Positions 26,311 through 34,568 of a DNA stretch of 64,000 nucleotides are shown piece by piece. The number at the start of each line of letters is the position of its first letter. The stretch's first letter is position 1. The stretch is from contig DATAFH010000085.1 in NCBI GenBank assembly GCA_036257565.1, positions 1 through 64,000 on the forward strand. The letters run 5' to 3'. Both the position numbers and the translations under genes were made by a program. Under the pieces are notes generated by a model. That model was given only the letters and a program-made list of their open reading frames with translations, had not been told where the DNA came from and did no database searches. The DNA comes from DASSUW01 sp036257565. Lineage in GTDB: Bacteria > Actinomycetota > Thermoleophilia > Solirubrobacterales > Solirubrobacteraceae.

Positions 26311-26523
26311 CTACTCGAGCATGACCAGCGGATCACCCTCGGAGACCGCCTGCCCCTCCTGGACGAGGATCTCCGCGACCGTCCCCTCGTCCTCGGCCTC
26401 GACCGGCATCTCCATCTTCATCGACTCGAGGATGACCACGGTGTCGCCCTCCTCGATGGTGTCGCCGACCGCGACCTCGATCTTCCAGATGGTGCCGGTG
26501 ATGTGGGCCTCGATGGCGGCCAC
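26311..26523 (-). CDS. Stand-alone biotin carboxyl carrier domain
   Basis: 70 residues from a GTG with AAAGGAG upstream. The whole protein is one biotinyl domain: VGDTIEEGDTVVILESMKME, with Lys36 in ESMKM as the biotinylation site, and the mirror-image hammerhead AEILVQEGQAVSEGDP. Such short carriers usually serve multi-subunit acyl-CoA carboxylases; the carboxyltransferase at 35.6 kb is a candidate partner. Lies 61 bp upstream of bioF on the same strand. Confidence 0.92.
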   Translation of the reverse strand: MAAIEAHITGTIWKIEVAVGDTIEEGDTVVILESMKMEMPVEAEDEGTVAEILVQEGQAVSEGDPLVMLE

Positions 26524-26568
26524 GTTTCTCCTTTCTCGATTGCGGAAGGTGGGCACCATACTCTGGCT

Positions 26569-27027
26569 ATGGCGTACGTCACCCGAGAGGCCCGGGAGGA
26601 GCTGCTGGCCACGGTCGCGGAGGCCACCGAGGAGATCGGGGCGGCGCTCGCCGCGCTCGGCGCCGCCTACGAACAGCTCGACGAGCAGAGCGGCGACCGG
26701 CTCGAGGCGGAGCTGTTCCGCCCGGTCCAGGTCGCTTACGGCCGCGCCCGCCGCACCCATGCCGGCTTCGCCGACCGCCACGGGCTGCCCGGCCGCACCT
26801 TCGAGCCGGCCTCTGTGGGGCTGCCGTCACAGGGTGTCCGCGGCTTCGTCGAGCACGCGACGGACGCGCTCGTGCAGGCGGACGGCATCCTCGCGGAGCT
26901 GCAGGACTCGATGCGGCCCGTCGAGGTCGGCGACGCCGAGCTGCGGGCCGGCTTGGCCGAGGTCCGCGAGCTGATCGCCGCGCCGCCCCAGCGGGCCCGC
27001 CGCTTCCTCAGCCTCCTGGGGCGCTGA
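26569..27027 (+). CDS. Conserved-looking helical hypothetical protein
   Basis: 152 residues from an ATG 45 bp from the divergent biotin-carrier start. Mostly amphipathic helix, acidic at the start (EELLATVAEATEEIGAALAA) and basic at the end (PPQRARRFLSLLGR). No signal peptide or membrane segment and no domain I recognise. Codon use fits the neighbours and it lies 9 bp before plsC on the same strand, so it is probably co-transcribed with it. Confidence 0.72.
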   Translation: MAYVTREAREELLATVAEATEEIGAALAALGAAYEQLDEQSGDRLEAELFRPVQVAYGRARRTHAGFADRHGLPGRTFEPASVGLPSQGVRGFVEHATDALVQADGILAELQDSMRPVEVGDAELRAGLAEVRELIAAPPQRARRFLSLLGR

Positions 27028-27036
27028 GCGGGCACA

Positions 27037-27807
27037 ATGGACGCGATGACGGAGGAGAACCTCACCGCGATCCGGGAGCAGGTCTACAGGGATCCGCGCC
27101 CCGCCGAGCACTTCGCGCGCTTCCACGAGCGCTCCCGCAGTCGCGAGCCGGATTGGGTGTATGAGGCGGTGCGCCTGGTCACCACGCTCTACGCGTGGAT
27201 CTTCTTCCGCACGCGCGGCTTCGCGGCCGAGAAGGTCCCCGCCGAGGGCCCCGTGATCCTCGCGCCGAACCACTTCTCGTTCATGGACCACTTCTTCCTC
27301 GGCACCTCGATCCGCCGGAAGGTCCGTTTCATGGCCAAGTCGCAGCTCTTCAAGCCGCCGATGCAGTGGATCTACACCCACGGCGGCGTGTTCCCGGTGC
27401 GTCGCGGCTACTCCGACGAGGAGGCGTTCACCACGGCCAACAGCGTGCTCGCGCGGGGCGGCTGCGTGGCCATGTACAGCGAGGGCGGCCGCTCGCGGAC
27501 CGGGAAGCTGTCCGACACCGTGCGGCGCGGCATCGGGAGGCTGGCGCTCGAGTCGGGTGCCACGGTCGTCCCGGTCGCGATCCACGGCTCCTCGCGGGTG
27601 CGCAACTGGAAGCGCCTGCAGTTCCCCAAGGTCACCGTGCTGTACGGCGATCCGATCCGCTGGGAGCGCATTCCGTCGCCGACGCGTGACCAGCAGCAGC
27701 AGGTCGCGAACGCGATCTTCGCCGAGGTGCGCGAGCTGTACGCGCAGCTGGACGCCGTGGGGCGGCGCGGGGTGGCCCGCGCGCGGCGCGAGCTGCGCCG
27801 CGCGTGA
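27037..27807 (+). CDS. plsC: 1-acyl-sn-glycerol-3-phosphate acyltransferase
   Basis: 256-residue lysophosphatidate acyltransferase of phospholipid synthesis. The catalytic NHFSFMD motif (His79, Asp84) and the phosphate-binding EGGRSRTGKL are intact, and VVPVAIHGSSRV is motif IV. A hydrophobic segment near residues 45-58 (LVTTLYAWIFF) likely holds it to the membrane. Its stop overlaps the GTG of the following SDR-like gene (GTGA). Confidence 0.92.
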   Translation: MDAMTEENLTAIREQVYRDPRPAEHFARFHERSRSREPDWVYEAVRLVTTLYAWIFFRTRGFAAEKVPAEGPVILAPNHFSFMDHFFLGTSIRRKVRFMAKSQLFKPPMQWIYTHGGVFPVRRGYSDEEAFTTANSVLARGGCVAMYSEGGRSRTGKLSDTVRRGIGRLALESGATVVPVAIHGSSRVRNWKRLQFPKVTVLYGDPIRWERIPSPTRDQQQQVANAIFAEVRELYAQLDAVGRRGVARARRELRRA

Positions 27808-28310
27808 CGGAGGTCCTCCGCACGGACGTCCTGCGCGGCGTCCGCGCACTGGTCGCCGCGCCGCCCGGCGAGGCGAGCTTCGCGCCCGCGATCGCGGAGC
27901 GCATGAGCGCCCTCGGCGCCGCCGCCCGCCGGCTCGAAGTCGACCCCGCCGGAGAGGAGGCCGGGGGTGAGGCGGACGTCCTCGTCTGGGACAGCTCGCC
28001 GGCCGCCGCCGCACTCGCGGCGCTCGACGGGGCGTGGCTCGTGGTGCGCCCGGTGGCCAGGGCGATGACCGGCGGCGGACTGATCGTGCTCATCGCCCCG
28101 CGCCCCGGCGACCCGCAGGCCGAGGCGGCGCGAGCCGGGCTGGAGGCGATGGCGCGGACGCTGTCGATCGAGTGGGCGCGGCTGGGGGTCCGGCCGGTGG
28201 CGGTGCTCCCCGGCGCGGCGACTGAGGCGGGCGACGTGGCCGAGCTCGTCGCCTATCTGGCGTCGCCAGCGGGGGCGTACTTCTCCGGCTGCCGCTTCGC
28301 GCTTGCCTAG
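27804..28310 (+). CDS. Incomplete short-chain dehydrogenase-like protein
   Basis: 168 residues from a GTG that overlaps the plsC stop. The C-terminal half (AGLEAMARTLSIEWARLGVR and AELVAYLASPAGAYFSGC) is clearly SDR-derived, matching the final helices. The N-terminal GxxxGxG nucleotide motif and the Tyr-x3-Lys catalytic pair are absent. It is thus a non-catalytic relative or a gene remnant that stayed open. Coupling to plsC suggests it is still translated. Function unknown. Confidence 0.65.
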   Translation: MTEVLRTDVLRGVRALVAAPPGEASFAPAIAERMSALGAAARRLEVDPAGEEAGGEADVLVWDSSPAAAALAALDGAWLVVRPVARAMTGGGLIVLIAPRPGDPQAEAARAGLEAMARTLSIEWARLGVRPVAVLPGAATEAGDVAELVAYLASPAGAYFSGCRFALA

Positions 28311-28447
28311 AAGCGGTCGACGCGGAACCGTCCGAGCACCTCGGCTCGACGACGTCGTACGCAAGGAGCGGCGGCGGCCGAGCGGGCCGCCGAGCACGTG
28401 ACGAAGTTCGAGCGCGCGATCCGCAACGTGATTGACGCGCCCGGCCC

Positions 28448-29851
28448 CTACGCAGGGACGGGGACCGGTTCGCCGACCGCCGCCTCGCGGCGCGGCCGGC
28501 GGCCGGGGACGTACAGCGCCGCGAGCGCACCGACGGCGAGCACCGCGGCGCCGACCCATACTGCGCTCGTCATGCCGTCGGTGTACGCCTGCGGCGACGC
28601 GTACGAGCCGTGGGAGGCGAACACGGTGGCGAGGACCGCGATGCCGAGCACGCCGCCGAGCTCGCGGATCGCGTTCGTGGCACCGGACGCCTGCCCGGCC
28701 TGCTCCGGTCGCACGGCGCCGAGCACCGCATTCGCCGCGGGGGCGAAGACGAGCGCCATGCCGATGCCGGCCAGCACGAACGGCACCACGAAGTCCCCGT
28801 AGGGCGTGGAGGGCGTGGACACGGACGCCAGCCAGCCGATCGCGATCGCCTGCAGCGCCAGCCCGGTTGCCATCAGCGGCCGTGAGCCGATCCGGTCGGA
28901 GAGAAGGCCGGCGATCGGGGCCACGAGCATCGGCATGCCGGTCCACGGCAGCGTCCGCAGGCCCGCCTCGAGCGGCGAGTAGCCCTGCGTGACCTGGAAG
29001 AACTGGGCGAGCAGGAAGATCGAGCCGAAGACGCCGAAGTACATCGCGAGCGACACGACGTTGACCGCCGCGAACGCGCGCGAGCGGAAGAGTCGCAGCG
29101 GCAGCATGGGCTGCGGGGTGCGGGCCTCCCACACCAGGAAGGCGACCAGCAGCACGGCGCCGGCCGTCAGCGAGCCGAGCACGGTCGCGCTCGTCCACCC
29201 GAGCTCCGCGCCGCGCACGATCCCGTACACGACGCCGAGCAGGCCGGCGCTCGCCAGCGCCACGCCGGGAAGGTCGAGCGACCGCGACGGCCCGTGGCTC
29301 TCGGTGAGGCGGCGGGCGGCGATCGGCAGCAGCGCGAGGCCGATCGGCACGTTGAGCCAGAAGATCCAGTGCCACGAGATGCCGTCGACGACCGCGCCGC
29401 CGACCAGCGGCCCGAGCGCGACGCCGAGGCCGGAGATGCCGGACCACGCGCCGATCGCGAGGCCCCGCTTCTCGGCCGGGAAGGCGCCGGCCAGCAGCGT
29501 GAGCGTGAGCGGGGTGACAACCGCGGCGCCGACGCCCTGGACGGCACGCGCGGCGATCAGCGCACCGGTGCTCGGGGCGAGGGCGGCGGCCGCCGACGCC
29601 ACCGTGAAGAGGCCGAGGCCGAGGAGGAACATCCGCCGGCGCCCGAACCGGTCGCCGAGCGCAGCGCCGGTCAGCAGCAGCACCGCATACGAGAGCGTGT
29701 ACGCGTTGACAGTCCACTCGAGCGACTGGATCGTGGCACCCAGATCAGCGCGGATCGAGGGCAGGGCGGTCGTGACGACGAGGTTGTCCAGGACGACCAT
29801 GAAGAGCGCGGTCGAGACGATCGCGAAGGTCCAGCCAGGTCGCGTGCGCAT
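28448..29851 (-). CDS. MFS drug exporter, DHA2 family
   Basis: 467 residues, 14 predicted helices. LDNLVVTTALPSIRADLGA in helix 1, GDRFGRRRMFLLGLGLFT for motif A and GISGLGVALGPLVGGAVVDG for motif C mark it as an EmrB/QacA-type proton-driven exporter. The start is the ATG at 29851, preceded by TTGGAGG at good spacing; an ATG at 29887 is in frame but lies inside the palindromic operator. Likely repressed by a TetR-type regulator binding the two dyads upstream, though no such gene is adjacent. Confidence 0.9.
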   Translation of the reverse strand: MRTRPGWTFAIVSTALFMVVLDNLVVTTALPSIRADLGATIQSLEWTVNAYTLSYAVLLLTGAALGDRFGRRRMFLLGLGLFTVASAAAALAPSTGALIAARAVQGVGAAVVTPLTLTLLAGAFPAEKRGLAIGAWSGISGLGVALGPLVGGAVVDGISWHWIFWLNVPIGLALLPIAARRLTESHGPSRSLDLPGVALASAGLLGVVYGIVRGAELGWTSATVLGSLTAGAVLLVAFLVWEARTPQPMLPLRLFRSRAFAAVNVVSLAMYFGVFGSIFLLAQFFQVTQGYSPLEAGLRTLPWTGMPMLVAPIAGLLSDRIGSRPLMATGLALQAIAIGWLASVSTPSTPYGDFVVPFVLAGIGMALVFAPAANAVLGAVRPEQAGQASGATNAIRELGGVLGIAVLATVFASHGSYASPQAYTDGMTSAVWVGAAVLAVGALAALYVPGRRPRREAAVGEPVPVPA

Positions 29852-29872
29852 CGGGGCCTCCAAGCCGAATTG

Positions 29873-29910
29873 TGAGTGATCACTCATGTTAGATCGTGAG
29901 TATTCACTAA
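29873..29910. promoter_or_regulatory. Tandem palindromic operator upstream of the MFS exporter
   Basis: TGAGTGATCACTCA at 29873-29886 is a perfect 14-bp palindrome. A second, imperfect copy, TGAGTATTCACTAA, lies at 29897-29910, 24 bp centre to centre, with the same TGAGT half-site. Paired dyads just before an efflux gene are typical of TetR-type repression. Confidence 0.65.
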
Positions 29911-29944
29911 CAAACCTAGACTGTCAAGGCGTCCACGTAGGGCC

Positions 29945-30125
29945 GCAGGCCAACGCCAACGGCGCTGGGTGGGGAGGGTGGCTGGCCGCGGCGCGGCGTG
30001 TGGGTGCATAACGGCCCACGCACAGGCTCGTTCGGGGGCGCGTGTCCACTTAGGTGCCATAGCGGCAGAAGGGGACAACGGCTGGCCGCTGAGCCGCCGT
30101 TGACGTTCGCCGCCGGCGTCGTCTA
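29945..30125. repeat. Copy of the modular 61-bp repeat
   Basis: CAACGGCGCTGGGTGGGGAG near 29960 matches the left-end module. GGTGCATAACGGCCCACGCA follows, then GCGTGTCCACTTAGGTGCCA near 30040 with the dyad TGCC/GGCA, and the right end GAGCCGCCGTTGACGTTCGC near 30095. About one and a half internal units. Fills most of the gap between the MFS promoter and the 3' end of the cupin gene; I see no gene here. Confidence 0.75.
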
Positions 30126-30182
30126 GCCCCGCAGCCCCGCCGGCACGCCCGCCCGGACGACCCGGGCGGGCGCGCGGGACGG

Positions 30183-30557
30183 TCAGCCGGCCCAGGGGAC
30201 CTCGACCGAGTCCTCGGTCGGAGAGTCCCTGGCGACCACGTACTCGGCGCCCTCGGCGTCGGACAGGTTCTGCAGGAGGTGGGTCTCGCGCGGGGGGACG
30301 TAGACCATGTCCCCCGGTCCGATCGTGACCGTCTGCTCGAGATGGTCACCCCACCGGACCTCGAGCGTGCCGGACAGCATGTAGACGGCGCTCTCGCAGG
30401 AGTCGTGGTAGTGGGGCCGCGACTGGGCGCCCGCCGGCACGCGGAAGACGCCCATGTAGATGTTCGTTGCCCCGGTGGTCGCCTGCGAGATCTCAGCGCC
30501 CCCGACCACGCCGCGAGGGGTCTCGCGGTGATGGTCCTCTGGCTTGACGACCTTCAT
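30183..30557 (-). CDS. Single-domain cupin protein
   Basis: 124 residues forming one RmlC-like cupin barrel. Motif 1 is PHYHDSCESAVYMLSGTLEV (His, His, Glu metal ligands) and motif 2 is GDMVYVPPRETHLLQN with the final His. A bound metal is likely. Such small cupins are isomerases, dioxygenases or sensors; no specific role can be assigned. Transcribed towards the repeat block, downstream of the SDR gene on the same strand. Confidence 0.85.
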   Translation of the reverse strand: MKVVKPEDHHRETPRGVVGGAEISQATTGATNIYMGVFRVPAGAQSRPHYHDSCESAVYMLSGTLEVRWGDHLEQTVTIGPGDMVYVPPRETHLLQNLSDAEGAEYVVARDSPTEDSVEVPWAG

Positions 30558-30609
30558 GAGCGCACCCTATTGCCACGCAGGCCGCCGCGCGCCGGGCCGG
30601 GCGGCATGC

Positions 30610-31437
30610 TCAGGTCGTCATCCCGGTGAACTGGCCGCCGGTGATGTTGAGCACCTGCCCGTGGACGAAGTTCGACCACGGTGAGCAGAGGAAGAACACG
30701 CCGCCGGCCGCCTCCTCGGGCGTCCCCGACCGCCCGAGCGGGATGAGCATCGACTTCATGCCGCGCATCTGCTCCGGGATGCCCAGCTGCACGGTCTCGC
30801 CGCCGATCTCCATCGTGTTGCCCGCGTCCTTGGAGGCCGTCAGCCGCGTCTCGATCCACCCGAAGGCGACCGCGTTGACGTTGATCTTGAACTGGCCCCA
30901 CTCCTTGGCGAGCGTCTTCGTCAAGCCCACCACCGCGCTCTTGCCGGCCGCGTAGTTGGCCTGGCCGGCGTTCCCCATCGTGCCGGAGATCGAGGAGACG
31001 TTGACGATCTTGCGGAACACCTCCTCGCCGCGCTCGCGCTCGGCCTTCGCCGGCTCGCGCAGGTGCGGCGCGGCGGCGCGGACCACGCGGAAGGGCACGA
31101 CGGCGTGGATGTCGAGCATCTTCTGGAACGCGTCGTCGCTCATCTTGTGGATCGGCGCGTCGACGGTGTAGCCCGCGTTGTTGACGATGATGTCGAGCTT
31201 GCCCCAGGCGTCGATCGCGGTCTGCACGAGCGCGTCGCACGTGCCGGGGGCGGTGAGGTCGCCGCCGTAGACCACGGTCTCGCCGGCGATCTCGGACGCG
31301 GTCTGCTCGGCGAGGTCGGCGTCGAGGTCGTTGATCAGCACCTTCGCGCCGTGCTCGGTCAGCAGCTCGGCGGTGGCGCGGCCGATGCCGCGCGCCGAGC
31401 CGGTGACGATCGCCACCTTGTCGTCCAGCACTCCCAT
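30610..31437 (-). CDS. Short-chain dehydrogenase, 3-oxoacyl-ACP/CoA reductase-like
   Basis: 275 residues, NAD(P)-dependent classical SDR. IVTGSARGIGRATAELL binds the cofactor, NNAG caps the fold, and the catalytic Ser and Tyr-x3-Lys are in NVSSISG and NYAAGKSAVVGLTKTLA. The closest fit is FabG-type or 3-hydroxyacyl-CoA dehydrogenase; nearby acyl-CoA genes favour a beta-oxidation-like role. There is an insertion (PAKAERERGEEVFRK) before the active-site Ser that is not found in short FabG proteins. Confidence 0.88.
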   Translation of the reverse strand: MGVLDDKVAIVTGSARGIGRATAELLTEHGAKVLINDLDADLAEQTASEIAGETVVYGGDLTAPGTCDALVQTAIDAWGKLDIIVNNAGYTVDAPIHKMSDDAFQKMLDIHAVVPFRVVRAAAPHLREPAKAERERGEEVFRKIVNVSSISGTMGNAGQANYAAGKSAVVGLTKTLAKEWGQFKINVNAVAFGWIETRLTASKDAGNTMEIGGETVQLGIPEQMRGMKSMLIPLGRSGTPEEAAGGVFFLCSPWSNFVHGQVLNITGGQFTGMTT

Positions 31438-31479
31438 GTTTCGGCCTCCAGTCAGAGTCAGGAGGCCGGATCGTGCCAG

Positions 31480-32172
31480 CTAAGCCGCGAGCGCCGTCGC
31501 AGCAGCCTCGACCACGCGGCCGCCGTCGAGCTCGATCACGTGATCGGCCACGGCCTCCGCGGCGTCGGCGTCGCGGGTGAAGAGGATGACCGTGATGCCG
31601 TCCTCGTGCGCGATGTCGCGCAGCAGCTCGAGCAGGGCGGCGCCCTCGTCCTCGTCGAGGTCGCCCGCGGGCTCGTCGGCGAGCAGCGCGGACGGGCCGC
31701 CGGCGATCGAGCGCGCGAGCGCGGCCCGCTGGCGGTCGGCGACGCCGAGCTCGCCGGCGCGGTCCTCGGCGTGGTTGCTGAGGCCGACGCGCTCGAGCAG
31801 CGCGTCGATGGTCGCCGCCTCGGGGGCGCGGCGGGCGATCAGCAGCGGGAGCGTGACGTTCTCGCGCACGCTCACCGTGTGCAAGACCGACGCGGCGGGG
31901 AGCAGGAGCCCGATGCGCTCCCGGCGAAGGCGGGTGAGCTCGAGCTCGGCGAGCCCCTGCAGCGGCCGCTCGTCCACGTACACGCTGCCGCCCACCGGGC
32001 GGTCGAGACCGGCCAGGAGATGCAGCAGCGAGGTCTTCCCGGCCCCCGACGGCCCGACGACGGCGGTCAGCCGCCCGGCCGGCGCCTCGAACGAGACGTT
32101 CCGGAGCACGTCCACGCGGGTCCGCAGATCGCCCACGCGGTGGAAGAGGTTGTGCGCGATGACTCCTGGCAT
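31480..32172 (-). CDS. Solitary ABC-type ATPase with degenerate Q-loop and signature
   Basis: 230 residues from the ATG at 32172. Walker A (GPSGAGKTS) and Walker B with catalytic Glu (ALLADEPAGDLDE) are intact, and the overall fit is LolD/MacB-type. The Q-loop lacks its Gln (RIGLLLPAASVL) and the LSGGQ signature is replaced by LGVADRQRAALARS. No permease gene is adjacent. It may still bind ATP, but coupling to a transporter is doubtful; a regulatory or repurposed ATPase is an alternative. Confidence 0.82.
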   Translation of the reverse strand: MPGVIAHNLFHRVGDLRTRVDVLRNVSFEAPAGRLTAVVGPSGAGKTSLLHLLAGLDRPVGGSVYVDERPLQGLAELELTRLRRERIGLLLPAASVLHTVSVRENVTLPLLIARRAPEAATIDALLERVGLSNHAEDRAGELGVADRQRAALARSIAGGPSALLADEPAGDLDEDEGAALLELLRDIAHEDGITVILFTRDADAAEAVADHVIELDGGRVVEAAATALAA

Positions 32173-32248
32173 GACGAGAACTGTCCCACCAGGCCGTACC
32201 ACGCAAAGGACGGGTAACCGCACCTTTGGGGTGGGCCTCCCACGAGAA

Positions 32249-33433
32249 TCAGAGCCCGTAGGAGCGCCCGATGACTTCGAGCATGATCTCGTCGGTGCCG
32301 GCGCCGATTCGGTTGAGCCGCAGGTCCCGCCACACGCGCTCGATCCCGTACTCCTCCATGTAGCCGGCTCCGCCGTGGATCTGCAGGCACTCGTCGGCGA
32401 CCTCGCAGGCCATGCGCGAAGCGAACAGCTTCGCCATCGAGATCTCCCGCACGGGGTACTCGCCGTTCATGTGCCGCCAGGCGGTCGCGTAGACGAGCTG
32501 GCGCGCGGCCTCGATCTTCGTCGCCATCTCGCCGACCTTGTGGCGGATGGCCTGGAACTTGGCGATCGGCCGCCCGAACGCATGCCGCTCGTTCGCATAC
32601 GTCAGCGTGCGATCGAACACCTTCTGGGCGGCCGCCACCGCGCCCGCGGCCCCGATCAGCCGCTCGCCCTGGAGCTCCCACATGATGTGGTAGAAGCCCT
32701 TGCCGACCTCGCCGAGCACCGCGCTCGCCGGCACCCGGACGTCCTGGAAAGCGAGCAGCGCGGTGTCGGAGGCGTGCATGCCCAGCTTGCGCAGCCGCTC
32801 CTCGCGCACCACGCCCGGCACCTCCATGTCGACGATGAACAGCGTGAACCCGTCGTAGCCCGCGTCGGGGTCGGTCTTCGTCACGAGCACGATGAAATCG
32901 GCCCGGTGGCCGTTGGTGATGTACGTCTTGGAGCCGTTGATCACCCACTCGTCGCCGTCGCGTACAGCGCGCGTCTTGATCCCCGCGACGTCCGACCCCG
33001 CGTCGGGCTCCGTGATGCCGAGGCATGAGATCTTCTGCCCGCGGATGGCCGGCACGAGGTAAGCCTGCTTCTGCGCCTCGGTGCCGAACGCGAGGATCGG
33101 CGGCGTCGCCATGTCGGTGTGCACCGCCAGGCCCATGGCCAGGCCGCCGCAGTCGGCGTGGACGATCTCCTCGGCCAGGACGAGGTTGCAGGGGTAGTCG
33201 CCGCCCTGGCCGCCGTAGGCCTCGGGGAACGAGAGCCCGAGGAGGCCGAGCTCGCCCATCCGCGGGAAGACCCAGTTCGGGAACGTCGACCGCTCCCACT
33301 CCGCCGCGTGCGGCCGCAGCTCCTTGAGCACGAACGCGCGGATCGACTCGCGCAGCTGCTCGTGCTCGTCCGTGAAGATGAAGTGCCGCCGCGCCGCGGC
33401 GTGATCGGGCTTGAGGACGTCGGTGGCGGCCAT
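32249..33433 (-). CDS. Acyl-CoA dehydrogenase
   Basis: 394-residue FAD enzyme that introduces the 2,3 double bond of acyl-CoA in beta-oxidation. CLGITEPDAGSDVAGIKTRA and WVINGSKTYITNG bind FAD; the C-terminus shows CLQIHGGAGYMEEYGIERVW then RD. The usual catalytic Glu before GT is replaced (RIGAGTDEI), but a Glu in LQGERLIGAAGA sits where isovaleryl-CoA and long-chain enzymes carry theirs, suggesting a branched- or long-chain substrate (inference). The start codon lies in a 13-bp perfect inverted repeat. Confidence 0.92.
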   Translation of the reverse strand: MAATDVLKPDHAAARRHFIFTDEHEQLRESIRAFVLKELRPHAAEWERSTFPNWVFPRMGELGLLGLSFPEAYGGQGGDYPCNLVLAEEIVHADCGGLAMGLAVHTDMATPPILAFGTEAQKQAYLVPAIRGQKISCLGITEPDAGSDVAGIKTRAVRDGDEWVINGSKTYITNGHRADFIVLVTKTDPDAGYDGFTLFIVDMEVPGVVREERLRKLGMHASDTALLAFQDVRVPASAVLGEVGKGFYHIMWELQGERLIGAAGAVAAAQKVFDRTLTYANERHAFGRPIAKFQAIRHKVGEMATKIEAARQLVYATAWRHMNGEYPVREISMAKLFASRMACEVADECLQIHGGAGYMEEYGIERVWRDLRLNRIGAGTDEIMLEVIGRSYGL

Positions 33434-33458
33434 GGGCCAACGCTAGCCCATGGCCGCC
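33425..33458. promoter_or_regulatory. Perfect 13-bp inverted repeat over the acyl-CoA dehydrogenase start
   Basis: GGCGGCCATGGGC (33425-33437) is exactly complementary to GCCCATGGCCGCC (33446-33458) with an eight-base loop. On the minus strand the 3' arm contains the ATG of the acyl-CoA dehydrogenase, so the mRNA hairpin would sequester the start codon. Confidence 0.6.
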
Positions 33459-33468
33459 TCCGATCACG

Positions 33469-33740
33469 TCAGTCGAGCAGGTGGCCGAGCACGCGCTCCA
33501 TCACGTGGCGATCTGCCCCGGGCGACCCTGCGGCCGTCGAAGTCGAAGCCACGCTCGGAGAGCGTCTTCAGGTCCCCCGCCTGGACCACCGCCGTGTTAT
33601 GCCTCGAGCCGGTCTCGTGGGGGCGGTTCGGCCACCGCTGCCTGCGCGGACACGGCGAGCAGGAGCACGGCCGCAACGGCCGCGCACGACGTGTGTCGAT
33701 GTCCCCCCTTGAAGGAATCCTGTTGCGACGAGAGTGCCAT
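33469..33740 (-). pseudogene. Remnant of a secreted protein gene
   Basis: From an ATG at 33740 the frame gives a signal peptide (TSCAAVAAVLLLAVSAQAA) and stops at residue 47. One base out of frame the sequence resumes as TAVVQAGDLKTLSERGFDFD, which resembles the propeptide start of secreted zinc peptidases. A third frame ends MERVLGHLLD at a TGA at 33469. The pieces suggest a gene broken by indels and a large internal deletion. Peptidase identity is a guess. Confidence 0.45.
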
Positions 33741-33782
33741 GCCGCGGACCCGGCACAACGAGGTCGGTAGGTTCCGGCGTCG

Positions 33783-34568
33783 ATGCCCGATTCGACGGTG
33801 CTCTACGAGGTGTCCGCGGCCGGAGTGGCGACGATCGCGCTCGATCAGCCGGGCACGCGCAACGCGCTGTCCGACGAGGTGCTCGACGACCTGGTCGAGG
33901 CCTTCGAGCTCGCTCGCGACGATGACGGCGTGCGGTGCGTGATCCTCACTTCCACCCACGAGAAGGTGTTCTCGAGCGGCGGCGATCTCGCGGGCTTCAC
34001 GGCCGAGGTGCCGCTCGTGCACAAGCACTTCGCCACGGAGCGCTTCCCGCGCCTGTTCCAGCTCATCGGCGAGCTCGGCAAGCCCACGATCTGCGCGGCC
34101 AACGGGCACGTGCTGGCCGGCGCGCTCGGCCTCGTGCTGGCGTGCGACCTCGTGGTCGCGCGCGAGGGCGTGCGGTTCGGGACGCCGGAGATCAACGTCG
34201 GCGTGTTCCCCTTCATGATCGCCGCGCTCATCTTCCGCAACGTGCCGCGCAAGAAGGCGACCGAGCTACTGCTCCTGGGCGAGCAGATCTCGGCCGAGGA
34301 GGCCGAGCGGATCGGCATCGTCAACCGCGTCGTGACGGCCGACGCGTTCGACGCGTTCGTGCGCGACTGGGCGGAGCGGCTCGCGGCCAAGTCGCCGGTC
34401 CTCATGCGCCTCGGCAAGGACGCGCTCTTCCGCCAGCAGGACATGGCGCTGGCCGATGCACTCGAGTTCCTGCACACCCAGCTCACGCTCGCGTTCTCGA
34501 CCGAGGACATTCAGGAGGGCGTCCGCGCGTTCTTCGAGAAGCGGGACCCGGAGTGGACCGGCCGCTGA
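33783..34568 (+). CDS. Enoyl-CoA hydratase/isomerase family protein
   Basis: 261-residue crotonase-fold protein. VFSSGGDLAGF forms the oxyanion-hole loop and FGTPEINVGVFPFM keeps the second catalytic Glu. The first one is missing: the usual GGGxE position reads VLAGALGLVLACD. The reaction may therefore be isomerisation, thioester hydrolysis or another crotonase reaction rather than simple hydration. Its end overlaps the ureohydrolase GTG by 16 bp. Confidence 0.88.
   Translation: MPDSTVLYEVSAAGVATIALDQPGTRNALSDEVLDDLVEAFELARDDDGVRCVILTSTHEKVFSSGGDLAGFTAEVPLVHKHFATERFPRLFQLIGELGKPTICAANGHVLAGALGLVLACDLVVAREGVRFGTPEINVGVFPFMIAALIFRNVPRKKATELLLLGEQISAEEAERIGIVNRVVTADAFDAFVRDWAERLAAKSPVLMRLGKDALFRQQDMALADALEFLHTQLTLAFSTEDIQEGVRAFFEKRDPEWTGR

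Noticed and set aside
28311..28447. Possible coding remnant AAAAERAAEHVTKFERAIRN between the SDR-like and MFS genes
   Set aside because: No family match I can name and no start; left unannotated.
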